From Branchinecta lynchi (lineage: Eukaryota; Arthropoda; Branchiopoda; Anostraca; Branchinectidae): a stretch of DNA of 64,000 nucleotides. Shown piece after piece: positions 37,501 through 52,500 of this stretch. The position numbers were made by a program, and so were the translations under genes. Numbering within the stretch: position 1 is the first letter of the stretch; every line of letters begins with the position of its first letter. The stretch covers positions 14,598,202 through 14,662,201 of the forward strand of contig JAKZAP010000018.1 in assembly GCA_023053575.1 (NCBI GenBank). Direction: 5' to 3'. The notes under the pieces are model-generated. The model made no database searches. It had not been told where the DNA came from and worked only from the letters and a program-made list of their open reading frames with translations.

Positions 37501-40500
37501 CAGGATTCCGGGCGGACTATTTGTTCGATGACGAAATAATTTTCACCATCGTGTTTAGCATGTCTTCTTACTCCATAATCGACTATCACATTATCTGTTT
37601 AAAAATATTTAATTTGCCCCTTAATCTAGACCCCCCTACCCTACCCCTAAATGTAGGGCTACAGAGCCCATCTACAAACTTTACCTTACTCTTGACCCAA
37701 AGAATCCTCACACCAAGTTTCATCAAGATATCTCATTCCCTTCGAGATTTATAGCGCGCACAGACGGACAACTTTTGCGATGTCATAGGTATCCCACCAC
37801 TTACATTTTGGGATCCCAAAAACTACTTATGCTATCAGGCTCCTGCACCCTAGTAAGTCAGTGCAGTAGTTTCTGGAGGTGAAGCAAAAGCAAAGCTACT
37901 GCTTCTTAGGGAAAAGATTAAAATTTAAGCGAATAAAGTAAACCACTGTATATATGTACAGACAAGGAAAAGGAAAGAATACACTGAGCTTTCAATAATG
38001 TAGTAAATGCACAAGATCAAAAAACTAACATTAAAAAAAAAGATGGAGAGCTCGATGGTTTCTCTGATAGTTTCTCCAATGGGCATCCCAAGGTAAACAA
38101 GACTGTTAGAAAGCGGAATAGATATTTCAGAAAGTTCACATCGCTTGTCTTAATTACCATTGAAGGACCTTTCATATCTGTAATACAAACGCAACCTACT
38201 TCCATAATCACTCCATATATTTCTAAACCCGGAGACCCCAATTTCCTACGGTACATTCTAATCCTTGTAACAAAACCACGCTGATTTTCTCACTTTGCCA
38301 TGTTTTACTACCTTCGATGCATATCACGCTGTCGACGGTTGTCTGCGAGGAGTTTTTCCATCAGAAAAACCGGTTATGTAAATTGTTTCCCTGTTTTCGC
38401 TATAAGTCAACGGGTCTCGGAAAAGGCTTAAAACAGCCAAAACCGCAGGTTATTTGTTTAACGCACAGCCTAGTTTTAAAGTTTTCAAATATTTTAAAAT
38501 ACTGCAAGTTGAAGAGCAAACAGTGAGAGGGGTCCTTTTAGATTTAAAGCCAATTTCAATCTTAAGAGTACCCTTAAGATACTCCGCTTGGAAGCCAGTA
38601 AAATATCCGCTTGGACGCGTTAAAGTTGAATGAGGCGAAATAGGACGCAGCTCGGTCTTCTTAATCTCACCCCGCGCCAAGGACCTCACACGGGCATTTC
38701 GGCGCTACTTTGGCTCGAAGAAGTTCATCTCCATTATTATAACGTTAGAGAAGCACAGCTGTTAAATAAGTAAACTGGAATGAAAGAACGAACCGGGAGA
38801 TAATAAATAACGGAGTCTTCAAGTGTAGGGAATAAAAGGAAGAAACGAGGAAATAATAAACAACGGAGAATCTTCAAGTCGGACTTCAAATCTGTGTAAA
38901 AAGTTTAGAGGAATGGGATACACGTTTACTAAGACATTCGAGATGGTTACAAATAAATATGCCGCGACGCTACAGGAGCTGGAGATAGCAATCGCACGAG
39001 CAGAGGGATAATATAACAAGACCAAAGGTTTTGATGGGATCCCGAAAATTTTAATATTTGCTCCCGACAATTCGGTCTTGTAGATATTCGGTCTTCAACA
39101 GACTTCTTATACATTTTTACTTTTAACATTTACAAACAGGTTAAGGCCAATGGTAATAATCGGAGAAGACCAAGTTCGTATTTGACAGTGCAAACCGGAT
39201 AAGCAGGCTGAATTTCAACAAGTTCAGACATTTTCAGATATCCGTTTTGCGCTGTCAAATATTCAAATATGGATTCAGCATATGGTTTACCCTATAGCCT
39301 AAGTCGTATCTCCTTCCTTCCTTACTTCTGCTCAACTTCCGGTTTCGGCCGGATTCCGGACAAACCACTTGTCTGGCAAAAAACTAAAGCTCAAAAACGA
39401 ATTTAGCATGTCTCCTTACCCCTACATCCAACCTCTAATCAACTTCAGATTAAACTTCTGCTTTTACCAAATTTTCCGGTTTCAGCGGGATTCCGAGCAA
39501 TCTATACATTCGGTGAGAAAATGATTGTCACATGCGAATTCAGCATGTCTTCTTACCCGCAATCCGAACATCTTATCAAATTTAAATAAAACTTTTACTT
39601 TTAACAAATTCTCCGGTTTTGGCCGGAATAATTGTCCGGCGAGAAAATAAATTTCATATTCGGACTCAGCACGTCTCCTTGCCCATAAATCGACCCTTTA
39701 ATCAACTTCATGCTAACTTTTACTTTCACAAATTTTTCGGTTTTCGCCGGAATCTGGGACAACTATTTGTCCGTCGAGGAAATAAATCTGATATTCGAAT
39801 TCAGCATGTCTCTTTACCCCTAAATCAACTATCTCAATACCTTTCAAAAAATATTTGTTTTGCCCCTTAATTTGAAACCCCTCCCCCACCCTCAAATATA
39901 GGGCTTCAGCGCTTCGAACTTGACTGTACTTTAGCCCAAAGGATCCTCCCACCAAGTTTCATGAAAATATCTCAATCCCTTCGAGAGTTATCGTGCGGAC
40001 AGACAGACAGACAACCTTTGCGATGTCATATATATATATATATATATATATATTGTTCATTCACCAAAATAGCAAAGATAGCTACACTGTAGAAAGTTGC
40101 TCCGAATAAGGATGCAGTATTTACCACTGGGATTAATCTTATCTTTATTCAGATAAGATTTATACGAATTAGGGGTAATCTTGTCTCAATAAAGATAAGA
40201 TTAATCCCAGTAGGAAATACTGCAAGATTTTTTTTTACAGTGTAGCAAAGGGTAAGTCATAGGTATCCCTCCAATTACGTTTTCGGATCCCAAAAAGCAG
40301 AATAAGTACGGCAGGTCCTTTAATGAAGTTGGGAGTTTAGGGAATAAAAACGGAAATGTTCATAGAGGAAATATTATTTGTACAGATACTTTCTTCCTCT
40401 TCCATCTTTGACAAATGACGATCTCTTTAAGAGATCCTCTGCGTTCACCTACCTCAAGCCCACTAGAGTAGGCTACTCTTAACCTGTTTGCCTATTCTTA

Positions 40501-43500
40501 GCTGGTGCAAGCTTTTTTTTAATCGGACCGGATCGGATATCCGACCAAACCAAGTATTCAAAGTATAGTATTAAGATTGGTAAAGTTAAATTCAAAAATA
40601 ATTTGAACAGCAAATGGAGTTATAATTTTTGAAGTTTAAAATTTTGTTTGTTTGTTTGGAAAGAGTAGGTGACGTTAAAGATTTAAAGGAAATGTTAACG
40701 TCACCGAGTGGAGGAGGAGTCGTAGCCCAAAAAGTAAAGTAACAAATTTTCGAAAGGCTACGCGGGTTTAAAAAAAAAACAAAAAAAAAACAACCAAGTA
40801 TTCAAAACAGGCCAAGAAGTTCATAGGCTACAAAGAGATCGAGAAAATATGATGTAAAAAGTTTTTCCGTATAAAGATTAAAGTTAACTGAAGTATTTGC
40901 TACTCGGATTATCCTTATCTCCACGCAGATAAGAATAATACTAAATAGAGATAAGACGATCCGAGTACCAAATACTGCAGTTAACTTTAATGTTTATACG
41001 AAGAAACCTTTACAGTGTAGTCATACTCATTTACTGGCTGCGCATGTTCTGTTTACAGAGCTTCGGTTGTTGGGACTGAGTAAATTCTGCCTTTTATATT
41101 ATCCTAGTCCCCTTGTGGAATTATATGCTTCTGGAATCCCCGCCTCAACTTAGTTCCGGACGTCATTTTACCGGCTTTTCGGCAGTGCCGAGTTTTGCCA
41201 GTCACGCAAACGAAAACTTGCAAATCGGCGACTTGAATGGTCAGAATGATTTTGCCCTTGTTCCCCTTTTGTTTTTCATGTTCTCAAATAAAATGAAACT
41301 GACAAAATAAGCAAACGTTCATTATAAGATGTTCATTGTAAGTCTTTTCACGTCATTGTCTTCCAGACTCTCAGACTACGTGGTCGGGCTCGATCCTCAC
41401 CAAGACCAAATATTTTGCTAACGCCAGAGCAAAATAACACTAAAGAGTAGCACCAATACTTATGCTTTTCATTCATCAGAATAACGGGCCTTACTCGTAG
41501 CGCTGCCCACTATGCACGCGAGATTCAAAGCCATACAAACTTGGGGCTATAGAAATTTTTTAGTATGTCTAGACGGTCTCGAGACGCCTTTTTCAAGGAC
41601 TCGGACTCGTCTCGGGCTCGTCTTTCACGGAGCTGTCCGTCCGCCAGAGCTGTGGAATCGGACTCCGGACTAGTCTCGAGACGCCTTCTTCAAGGACTCG
41701 GACTTGTCTCGGACTCAAATTTACTGGACTCGCAGCAGCTCTGCTATACATTTTGTTTGTTGTGTTCGGAATATGGAACTATCGGAGCTAGAGCTGGTAC
41801 AAGACTGATTGAGCCTCAGGTGCACGTTCTCTATCGCTAGTTGTTCTAGTATCTCTGTTACTCGAGTGTGTGTCACTTTTTCAAGTCTTGGCGCTAGTCC
41901 CTTGTGTTAATCTGCTCCTGCTAACACATTTGCATGGTAAAAAAAAAGCGATTGCAGGACTTCTGTGAAAATAAAAATTAAATGACTAACCAACGGGAGT
42001 GGAGACGGGAGTTTTCACCTTCTTATGATTTTATGTAGTTATGATGTACCTGACAAAAGCGGCAAGTTCGGCAATCCAATGCTGTGAAAGCTGGTAAGAC
42101 AAGGAATGAATGGGCAGTGTTACTAGTAAGAAGCCTGAAGTGAGCCAGACAAGGTGTAAGAAGGCTGCATAGTGATGACCCATGATGTCAACAAAATATC
42201 TTACCTTGTTTGACGATGCAAAACGGATAAGTCAGCTACATTTTATTCGAGCTATATTTCGCCCATTTTTAACCAATTTTTCAGAGAAGAAGTTTATAAA
42301 ATCAGATATTTAAGGAAGAATCTTTAATTGTAATAATTCATAGATGGCACTTTACACAAGGGACTTGTAACGTGACCAATAAACCAGAAACAGTTTTTTC
42401 GAATATAATTTAGAAGTCTAGTATTCCATTGTCGGAGCCACGTAGTCATACCAGGACCCACAAGGTGGGGTCTCATGGTGAAAACTAAATATATATTTAG
42501 TTTATATTTAATTATATTCGAAAAAATTGTTTCTGGTTTATTGGTCACGGTACAAGTCCCTTGTGTAAAGTGTCATCTATGTATTATTATAAATTTCCGT
42601 GACATGGGGATGTGAACTGGTTAGATGAGTTTGCCTTCGGGCGGGATCACTGTTCCTATGCCCGGCTTCTACCAGACTATTGTAGTGGTTTGCGAACTCT
42701 GTTCTCAAGCACCTCGGTAGCAATTGGTAGAGCGCCTGCCTTGTAAGCAGAGGGTCCTGGGTTCAAATCCTGGCTGAGGAGCATTTTTGTCTTTCAGTTG
42801 TCTTTCACTATACTTATATAAAAAAAAAAAAAAAATTCTTTAATTGTTTGTCCACAAGTTCATTTTCCAGCTTGAGCGGCATGAGCCTGAAGAGGACCCT
42901 TACCAAGAAGGTCCGAAATATAGCTCGAATAAAATGTAGCTGACTTATACGTTTTGCAACGTCAAATATGATCTTGGGCTGAAGGACTACTTATATCTTA
43001 CCTTTACCGGGGTTGTGTAGGGGGTTGTTTCTGGTGTTGCTTCTACAGCCTTCTCAGCCAAGGGATGTCGTGTTATTTTGTCGACGGGGGTACTAACTCG
43101 TTGGGTGTTCTAGGGGGAGAACAAAAATATCTCAGGCGGTATTCAAGTTTATGAGTAAGCAGAGATAGGCGAATCCGAATCCGGATTCAAATCTAGGATT
43201 CATCCTTTCTCAGGATCCGAATCCGTATTCGAATCTTCTGCTTGTCACAGGCTGGATTCGGGTTCGGATTCAGATTCCAAACCTTGAATCACAAGCTTGA
43301 ATCACACGAGCACAGAGAGTGCTCAATGTATTGTGCTTAACAAGCCCTAAATTCATTCTTGGTTGCCGAGCGGAAACCCGTACTACAACAAGCACACACG
43401 AAACCCTAGAAATATGGTTTACATCGTCCAATTAACCGTCTCATTTGCCTTATATAACAGTGCTTTTCTGTCACCTCAGATTTTAAACTGTAACTTATGT

Positions 43501-46500
43501 GTATGATTTGATTTTTATTAAGGTCGGATTCGATCCCGGATTCGAATCCTCAGCATGAAATGGTGGGTTTGGATTAGGATTCGTACCTAGCCCTGGATTC
43601 GGATTCAAATCCTTTCCTGATCGGATTCGTCCATCTCTGTAAGTAAGAACTGAGACACAAAAGTGCTCCCAGTCCTCTGGCGGGATTTGAACCCACGACC
43701 TTCGGCTTACATGGCCAGGATTCCCTCTCCAGAGCCCCTGGATGATCAGATCCGGAAAGCAACAGTTCTACGTCAATCTGGTCGGGTCTCAAATACGCGC
43801 TGCCAAGTTTCATCGTCCAAGCACATCTAGAGGTACCCTAACTCGCGAAGACTGGACTCCTGGGACACCCCCCCCCCCCCTACAGCTCCCCCCACAGTAC
43901 CCGGATACAGCCTAGTCCTATAAATAATGCAGCTAGGACTTACGCTGATTCTTCCCACCAAGTCCCGTCCAATCCCTCCACTTTAAGCGTACAACGAGCT
44001 TCCCCCCACCCTTGCAAAATCATTCTGATCCGACCACCCGTTCGAAAGTTATCAATGCGTAAAGCCTCGATCTCTCCACTCTGTCCCGGATAGTTGGATC
44101 CGGGTAATGAAAATTTCGAAGCCAATCTGCTCGTCCCTATATGCCTGCCAAGTTTCGTCGTCCTTGCACACCTTTCCAATCCCCGAAGAAGTCATCTCAT
44201 AAATGTTCCATGCATTCTTATAAAAATTAAAAGAAAAGATTCGCATCCTTGTCTTTAAAAAAATGCTCTCTACCTTTTGGTAAAGAGCTCGAGTTTAAAG
44301 CCTGCGACGGTTTTCAGTTATTAAAAAAAAAAAAAGTTTGAAGAAATCACTTAGCTACATCCGATTCCCGATGAAAATTTTTTCTGAAAATAGTACTATG
44401 ACGTAGTACGAAAAAGTTGCATGCAGTACTAACGATGCTACTAAATGCTTCTACCTCAAGGCTACCGTGTTACTGCATATTACTATATGCTACTATTAGC
44501 AAGACTGGATGCTACTATGGCAGGACAGGATGCTACTGGATAATACTACATAAGATTGGACCAGTCTGAGGCACATTAAATTATAGCATTCTTTGCTATT
44601 ACATACTACTACATGCAACGTTTTCGTACTACTACCATACTACTACGCAGGCTACAAATTTTTCATCGGGTTAACGGGGATGAAAAAGACAGGAAACACT
44701 ACTCCAAATTGACGTCTGGAACTCTTCGCCAAAGCTAGGGTTTCTGGTTCTGATGTTTGCTGTTCTTACTGAATAGCATCACTGGTTTGCTAATATTTGT
44801 TTGAAGCTTTTTTTTTCAATTTCATTGCTGAACTTATCCAACATTTTCGTTTTAAATTTTGTTCTGGTGATGAGTTTTACGCGTCAACTCAGAGTAGCGT
44901 TTCAAATAAATTTCAAATAATAATCATAATTTGAGATAATTTTCCGAAAATTTCAAATAATCAAAACAAATAGTCTTGCACCACTTCACGGCAGAGAGCC
45001 TCGATGGCTAGAATTATCCGTTATGAAGATTATCTGTTATGAAACTTCTGACAGTGTATGCAAGTAACCTCCTCATCAAGAAACAGGACGAAAGGTGTCA
45101 ATGGGATCCCAAAAATCTAAGATTTGATCCAGACAATTGGGTCTTGTCTTCGCCAGATCCAGTCTTCGCCAGGCTAACCATCAAAGAAAACCGAGTTCAG
45201 ATATTCCTATCAATCTATACCTATAGGCCATTTCTATTTTGATGATACTGACCGAAACTTCCTGCTTTACTTCTGCCAAATTTGCGGTTTCGCCCGAATT
45301 CCGAGCGAACTGTAGTACAGCAAAAAAAGAAAATTCAGAAAAGAATCCAGCGTATCTCCTTATCCCTATAAAGAACATCAGCATTAAATAAAACTTTGAC
45401 TTAAAAAGGGACAATCGGATTCTGGACTAATTATATGTCCGGGTAAATAATGAGTGTCATATACAGACTCAGCGTCTCTTCTTACCCCTGAATCTAACAT
45501 CTAATCAACTTTAGATAAAACTTTTGCTTTTGACATATTTTCCGGCTTTGGCCGGATTCCAGGCGAACTGGTTTTCCGACGAGAAAATGGTTTTCACCAT
45601 CGTGTTCAGCATGTCTTCTTACCCCTACATCAAACATTTAATCAACTTCAAAAGACACTTTTACTTCTAACCAACTTTCCGATTTTTGCCGGATTCCGGA
45701 CGAACTACTTGTCCAGCGAGAAAATAGTTTTCACCATCGTGTTCAGCATGTCTTCTTACCCCTAAATCAAACATTTAATCAACTTGAAATGAAACTTTTA
45801 CTTTTAACAAACTTTCCAGTTTTTGCCGGATTCCGGACGAACTACTTGTCCGGCGAGAAAATGATTTTCACCATCGTGCTCAGCATGTCTTCTTATCCCA
45901 TAATCGACTATCACATTAGCTGTTTAAAAATATTTTGTTTGTCCCTTAATTTGAACCCCCTACAGAGCCCATCTACGAACTCGACCTTACCCTTGACCTA
46001 AACAATCCTCACACCAAGTTTCATCAAAATATCTCTTCCCTTCGACAGTTATCGTGCTTACAGACGGACGGACCGACTTACGTTTTGGGATCCCAAAAAG
46101 AGACTATCAAGAAACTGTCAATACTCTATGACTCCATGGTATGAATCTACGGTAACGTTGCCAATCGTTCTTTCAGCCACTAGGTTCAGATTCAGGTTCT
46201 TTAATTTCTAAAACACTTCGTAACAATATATTTCGATCACTGGGGGGCCGGCAGGGATACGAGCTCGTTAGCTCGGCCCAAGGAGCAATGGATTGGAAAA
46301 GGGTATAGCTGGATATGGACCCAATGGGGGCTCATTAGGTGGGAATTTCTGTTCTACTGCAGGCAGAGGCAGCAGGCAGAAGTGAAATTTGCCTCCAGTG
46401 GGAACTCAGCTTTACGCATTCACCTTTGCTTTCTCCTACGCACCAATATCTAACAAAATACATATAGCGCAGAGTGTGTACTTACTGATAGATTAACGGG

Positions 46501-49500
46501 GGTCAGTGGAAGCCCGGACACAGAACGACCTGCTCTTCCCCCAACTGCTTCGTGTATAGCCTGGGTCAACTGAAACCATTGGTTCTCGTCATTTAGGAGG
46601 GATTGAAGATTGTCACACAGAAAACTCTCAGGACATATCGCCTCAAGCTCGTGGTAGCTGACATCAAGGCCTGTAAAGAAATAAGATGAGACATACTTCT
46701 AGCATATGGCTGCAAGATCTTGTTACACATTAGCCCCCCCCCCCCCCCAGAAAGAGAAAAAATAAAGCTACCTGCAGAAATTGTAAAACCGGAAACAATT
46801 CGTCCGGATACAGGCCAAACACAGTTTGTCTGGTAGAGTTCCGAGTGACGAGCGGCAACCCTCGTTATTTGTTTTGTATGCGACGGCCTTCGGACTGTCT
46901 AGGTAATATACATTTTCGTACATATATACCATATCCATGGTTAGCGCCACTGCGCGACCCATTGTAGTGTTTTTCTGTTTTTTATCTCTGTTTTTTATAT
47001 ATATATTTTTTTTACAATGATCGCAAATTTGATTTATAACCACGAAAGCCAATTTTTACAATAAACTTTCTATCTATCTACCATAGTAACAATTAAAAAG
47101 AGAATGCAGATTTTAGTCATACTCCCAACAAAGCATGATTAAATATTCCTCGAGGCCAAGCTGACTTTGAAACATTTATTAAAATAATGCATATAACGGA
47201 TATGTCAGCTATGATGCTTCAGCAGTATCGATATTTCTGGATTCAGCGCTTAGCGGAGTTAGTGCGACTGGACACGCTACTGCAGATCAGAAAAGTTTGA
47301 AAACTCTTCAATAAAATTGGGTTCTCCGACTCCGATTTATTATTACTAATAGCTTGCCATACTTTTCTTTTATTCGACATTCGACTATACCCATCTATGC
47401 TGAACTTCACAATTTCACAATAACGTTCGTGATGATGCTCTAATCCACGTGGAGCACTGACTTCGAAAAGGGTGCATTCCAGGCACACCATAAGTCCGTT
47501 TCAGTGGCTACATGTTCTTGACTCGGACAACATATTAGAAAGACAGTAGACAGTAAGAGAAATGGTAAGGGAAGAGGCTCTCATTCAACTGGGAGTTTCT
47601 AAGGACCGCAGAAATACCCTTTCAAAAAATTTCGGAGCAACGATGTTATGTTATCCCTAGTTGAGCCGTCTATTCCCCCTTTCCGTCGTCGGTGCATCGG
47701 TCCGATAGGAACAATCAGTTTTTGCCTTATCCTGCCAATTTTTCCACGGTTTGATTCTGCATTTATTTCAGGTCATATGCTGTTTAGTGCATTAGTTAAT
47801 TTGATGTCGTTTTTAAGTATTTCGCAAATATTTCTAAATTGACCTCTTCTGGCTTCAAAGCACAACTCTTACTAGAAATGACCTTTTCAATTTGATAGTG
47901 CAAAACGGATATGTCAGCAGAATTTTACTAGATCTAAATTTCGACCCTTCTTGGCAAGGGTCCTCTTCAGGCTCAAAGCCGCTCAAGTTGGAAAACGAAC
48001 ATGTGGGAAACACCATCTTCTCAAAATGAAATGGCTCAGAAATATCGTTTCCAAGAATACCATCATCTTTCACGAGAAATTAGCTGTTTTCTTGTTAGCG
48101 CTCGTAAACTCTATTCAGCTTCCTCCTTTCGACGCGGCGGCTGGACGCAGCATATTTTAAATCGTAAGCGCCCTAAAGAAGTCCAAAACAGAAGTTGGTG
48201 TACCACGGCTTCCAAAATGAAATAAACACTTTGAAGCTCCGCGTGTCCTTATTTGTAAAATAGTCGTTGACGGACCTTGAAGCTTTTAGCGAAGTTTGCG
48301 AGGCGTGACTTTCGAAACTCGGCTAGGCTCTAAAAGCGCTGAAAGTCTTAGGCATAAAACGAAACAATGCCGAAAAGCCAGGATTTCAGAATTTTTTAAT
48401 CCTATATAAGAGAGCTAGGGATGATATGAAAAGCAGAATAAACAAAAGGGGTTCTTTAAGCTACACTTTAAAAAGTTTCTCTGAGTAAGGATTAAAGTAC
48501 AACTGCAGTATTTGCTACTGGATGTAGTAAGATCAGATTAATCCCAGTAGCAAATAATGCAAGATCTCTTTTTACAGTGTATTTGGAATTAAATTTGAAG
48601 AGTTGATTGATCTTCTCTTACCATCTGTAAAATCGTCCTTCCAGAAGTCCTCCAACTCCTCCTCCCGGAAAGGGTGAACAGAGAGCACAAGTTGATAACA
48701 TTCCGCCAAGATGTCACTAGTATCCATGCCTTTCCAGCGAATGTCCGTCATTTCGCTGTCTTTCGTAGCCGTCACAAGATGCGGATTCATTCGAACCGTC
48801 TCGAGAAGCGGCTGAAAAAAAAACGCCAACTGATGAGGCAGCAGAAGCGATAAAACCAAGAACAAAAAATCTAACAGAACTTCTGCCTTTACTCCCATGC
48901 AGCGACTATGAATACCCCGATTAAACTGAGCGGACCTAGAGGTATTTACTCTAGCTTTGAGCTGATGTTGATACCCGTTTACTCATCTTCCGTCTTCGCC
49001 GTTGCTTATCGCAGAAAAAATAGTGTAGGATGCGTACTCTTCGCGGTGACCCACTCTGGGTCGTGTCCAGAGAACCATCGGCTTTTACTTCTACTTTTCC
49101 TCACCGGCGGGATCACAACGATTTAGCTATTTGCAGAGGTAACGAAACGTGATGTGGCGCGAAGCTACTAAACTCCGCTCGTTCGTAGGGGACAGGTATG
49201 GGGAAGTACTCGACTCCGCATAGTCAAATTAAATGTTTCAGATTTGGTAAAACCAAATATTACTTCGCTTCAAGCTGACTAAGAAGCATACATAACAAGA
49301 CCAAAGGTTTGAATGTGATCCCAAATGGAAATATTTATTGTACCTTTTCATCCAGCCAGACTATTAGGTATTCTAGGTTTTCAGAATCTTGTCTGTCTTT
49401 ATTTCCAGTCTCACCAGATTATGGAGGGAATCCCAGTACCGGTAGAAAACTCGGAAGATATTCTGATCTAACACATTTGTATCTATCTATATAGATCACT

Positions 49501-52500
49501 TTTATAGGTTTTAGAGGAGGTTTTTCTTCTTTTCGAAATACCCGGTTTCCATCAGAACGCGATCGTCCCATTTACTATAATATTATTTATATTACAAGGC
49601 GGCCTCGTCATCTCTAATCTACAAGACTCGACCGTCTGGCTGGATCAAGAAGTCGAAATCCAACAAACATTACATGTTTAGGATCCCATTGCAACCTTTC
49701 GTCTTGTTTTGTTTTTGTTTATAGCTGGGTTGTTCCGACGACGAAGAAAGCAGGCTAAGTGCAGAATTGTTTATCCTTTTCATCTTTATCTTTATTACTG
49801 TCTTAACACAGATAATTTGTAAAGGAGGTTTCTACTTCCTAAAATGTTCTATTGTACCAATATGAATTCCATTTCTAATTTAAAAAAAAAAATCTAATCC
49901 ACCAGGAACAAAACAGATTTCACTTAAGTCTAGCTTATGCCCATGCAACTCCCAGGGTAAGCTGTGCCTTTGACAAAGACCAGCCGACCCACCTGGAAGC
50001 ATAGGCGTATATACCATCCTAGGATAGAGGGGGGAGGGGGGGGGGCAACAAAAAATGTGCCGACCGGTTACTGTGTATGCCGACGAAGTACCGGAATAGC
50101 AGGAGATGAAAAATTTTCTTGACGTCAGATTTGGTAGGTCTTACTGTTGCTACATTAAAGCATACGTTTTATATTTATTTTTATTAGATTAGCTTAGATT
50201 AGAATACGTTTATTACAAAAAAATGCATCCCACATAATCTGAATCACCTACAGGGAAAGTCCCGGGGACTTGTTAAATAACATCCGAAAAACAAAATTCA
50301 CGTCTATTTACTAATGAAAAGTAATACTACTTACTACTAGTGAAAATGAATACTACTACTACCACTACATTTCTACTTACTAAAACAAATACTAAAGAAA
50401 AAGAAAAAAAGAAAAGTAAAGAAAAGAAAAAGACTGACTCTTGCTTACTCTTTTGCGAGGAAGAACCTTTAGGTGTAGTATATATATCTTCCCAAGAAGA
50501 GCCAAAATATTGCTGGAACAAATGCTGCTCATCCGTTTCGGATTACGCTAACATTTCATTGGCCCAAACACTGATTAAAAGTTCGAAATTCTTCCCTGCC
50601 GAGCAGTCGCACAGTTGTCACCATACCACTGCCAGCTATCAGTTCTTCCCTACGATGACGTTAAAAATAAGATCTTACCTTGAGGGAAGAGCGAAAGGCG
50701 ACCAGGGAGTCCCTCAGTCCTATATGTGACCTCATATATGACAGAAAATTGACAGGGAACATTCCATATAAACGATGGAACAAAGCAGCTATGGCCAGGC
50801 GTAAGTGAATCAGGAACATTTGACTCGAGCTTGAGCGAATAGTATGCCAAACGGTAAGACGGCTAGAAGAAAAGATAGCGGTTTCACACTAGAACAAATC
50901 TCGTTTCAGGCCAAAGTAAATTTACCTGATTTTAAGCCAGACTGTGGGGAGCGCAAGTTCACCGAAAGCTAAGTGAAAGGCGTAGAAAGCTGAAACTTCG
51001 ACGGCCAAAAGATTCATATACTTTTCGGCTTAGCAACAGCAAGTTCAATGTGACCGTAACGGTGCTTTCGCAGTAGGCTTAAGTGGTTACGTTCCGCTTT
51101 CAATTTGCTTACTTAAGGCAAGAACAAATAATCCAACAGAACCTCCATCTTTGATCCCATGCAGCGACTGTGGATGCCCCGACAAAACTGAGCTGAGCTA
51201 GAGTTAGGCTACTTGCTCAAGTTTTGGATTAATACCCGCCTTTCCCTCTTCGCCGCTGCGCATATCAAAGGAAACAGCGCAGGAGCCGCGCTGACCCGCT
51301 CTGCAGCGCGTCCAGACAACCAATCGGATTTGACTTAGGAAATTTCTTGTCCATGGCTTTACTGCAATTATAGGTGTTTATAGCGGTAAGGAATTTGATT
51401 TTTCGCGTAGCCACTCGTTTGCATTGGGCAGGGTATAGGGATCTAGTCAACTCCGCAAGATCGTATTACAGAGATACGAAACGGAAGTACCGGTGCTTAT
51501 TTGTTCTTGCTTATGGGACATATTGCTTTCTATTTGTTTCCCGTAATGTATAGGAATATAATATTTCACGAACAGGTAATTAATAAATATTCTTTGAGCC
51601 CAAGCTGACTTTGAAACATTTATTCAATGTTTTCAACGGATACGTCAGCTACGATTCTTCACCAGCGATATTTCGGCCCTACTTGGCAAGGGTCCCCGTC
51701 AGGCTGTCAATCCTCTGGTTCAACTTCGGGGAAGGAAACAATTAAAATACCACTATAATGAAAAAACTAGTCCTGAGATTTAATTTCTGACACCGACGCT
51801 GATTTTGCTGCACGATTGGGGCGATGACAGGAAAGGTTTTTTTCTGCATTTTGATCAACTTCGGTTTTTTTATTAATAAGGGGCTGAAAACTTGAATACC
51901 AGGTTTCTTTCCTTCCTCGAAGTTGAACAAGAGGACTGACAGCCTGACGAGGACCCTTGCCAAGAAGGGCCGAAATATCGCTGATGGAGAATCGTAGCTG
52001 ACGTATCCGTTGAAAGCATTGTTAGAATAAATGTTTCAAAGTCAGCTTGGGCTCAAAGAATATTTATTTTATTAATGGCCTCGTTCTACGTTTCTATTAT
52101 GAGTACTCGCCTGTATCTATTGCTTTGAATAATCACTGCACGGAAAAACTAGTGATGAGATTTAATTTTTGACACGGCTGCTGTTTTCGCTGCACGATTG
52201 GGGCGACGGCAGGAAATATTTTTTTCTGCATTTTGATCGACTTCGGTTTTGTTGTTAATAAGGGACTGAGGCTTGAATTTTCTTCCCTTAATAACCCCGT
52301 TCCACGTTTCCGGTAGGGAGTACTCGCCTGTATCTCGGTTAATGCCTGCTCGGTTTTTCTTTATCTCAACGGCTTCTCATTTTCAGATTACAGGTTTGTT
52401 ACCTTCCCCGAAGTTGAACCAGAGGATTGACAGCCTGACGAGGATCCTTGCCAAGAAGGGCCGAAATATCGCTGATGAAGAATCGTAGCTGACGTATCCG

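Larger units (their letters stand above)
51577..52070. mobile_element. two opposed PLE ends with coding remnant between
   Basis: The minus-strand terminus is at 51735-51590, the plus-strand terminus at 51900-52066. Between them (51750-51900, minus) is a frame-shifted copy of the PLE C-terminus, including LIKMQKKTFPVIAPIVQQNQ. Both ends finish with CAGCTTGGGCTCAAAGAATA. Confidence 0.75.

Noticed and set aside
47243..47491. 82-codon frame with CLEC and HHH residues
   Set aside because: No splice sites or family match. Listed only as unexplained.
50340..50729. 129-codon plus-strand frame with Thr and Lys runs
   Set aside because: Low complexity, and it overlaps a well-supported TSC1 exon on the other strand.
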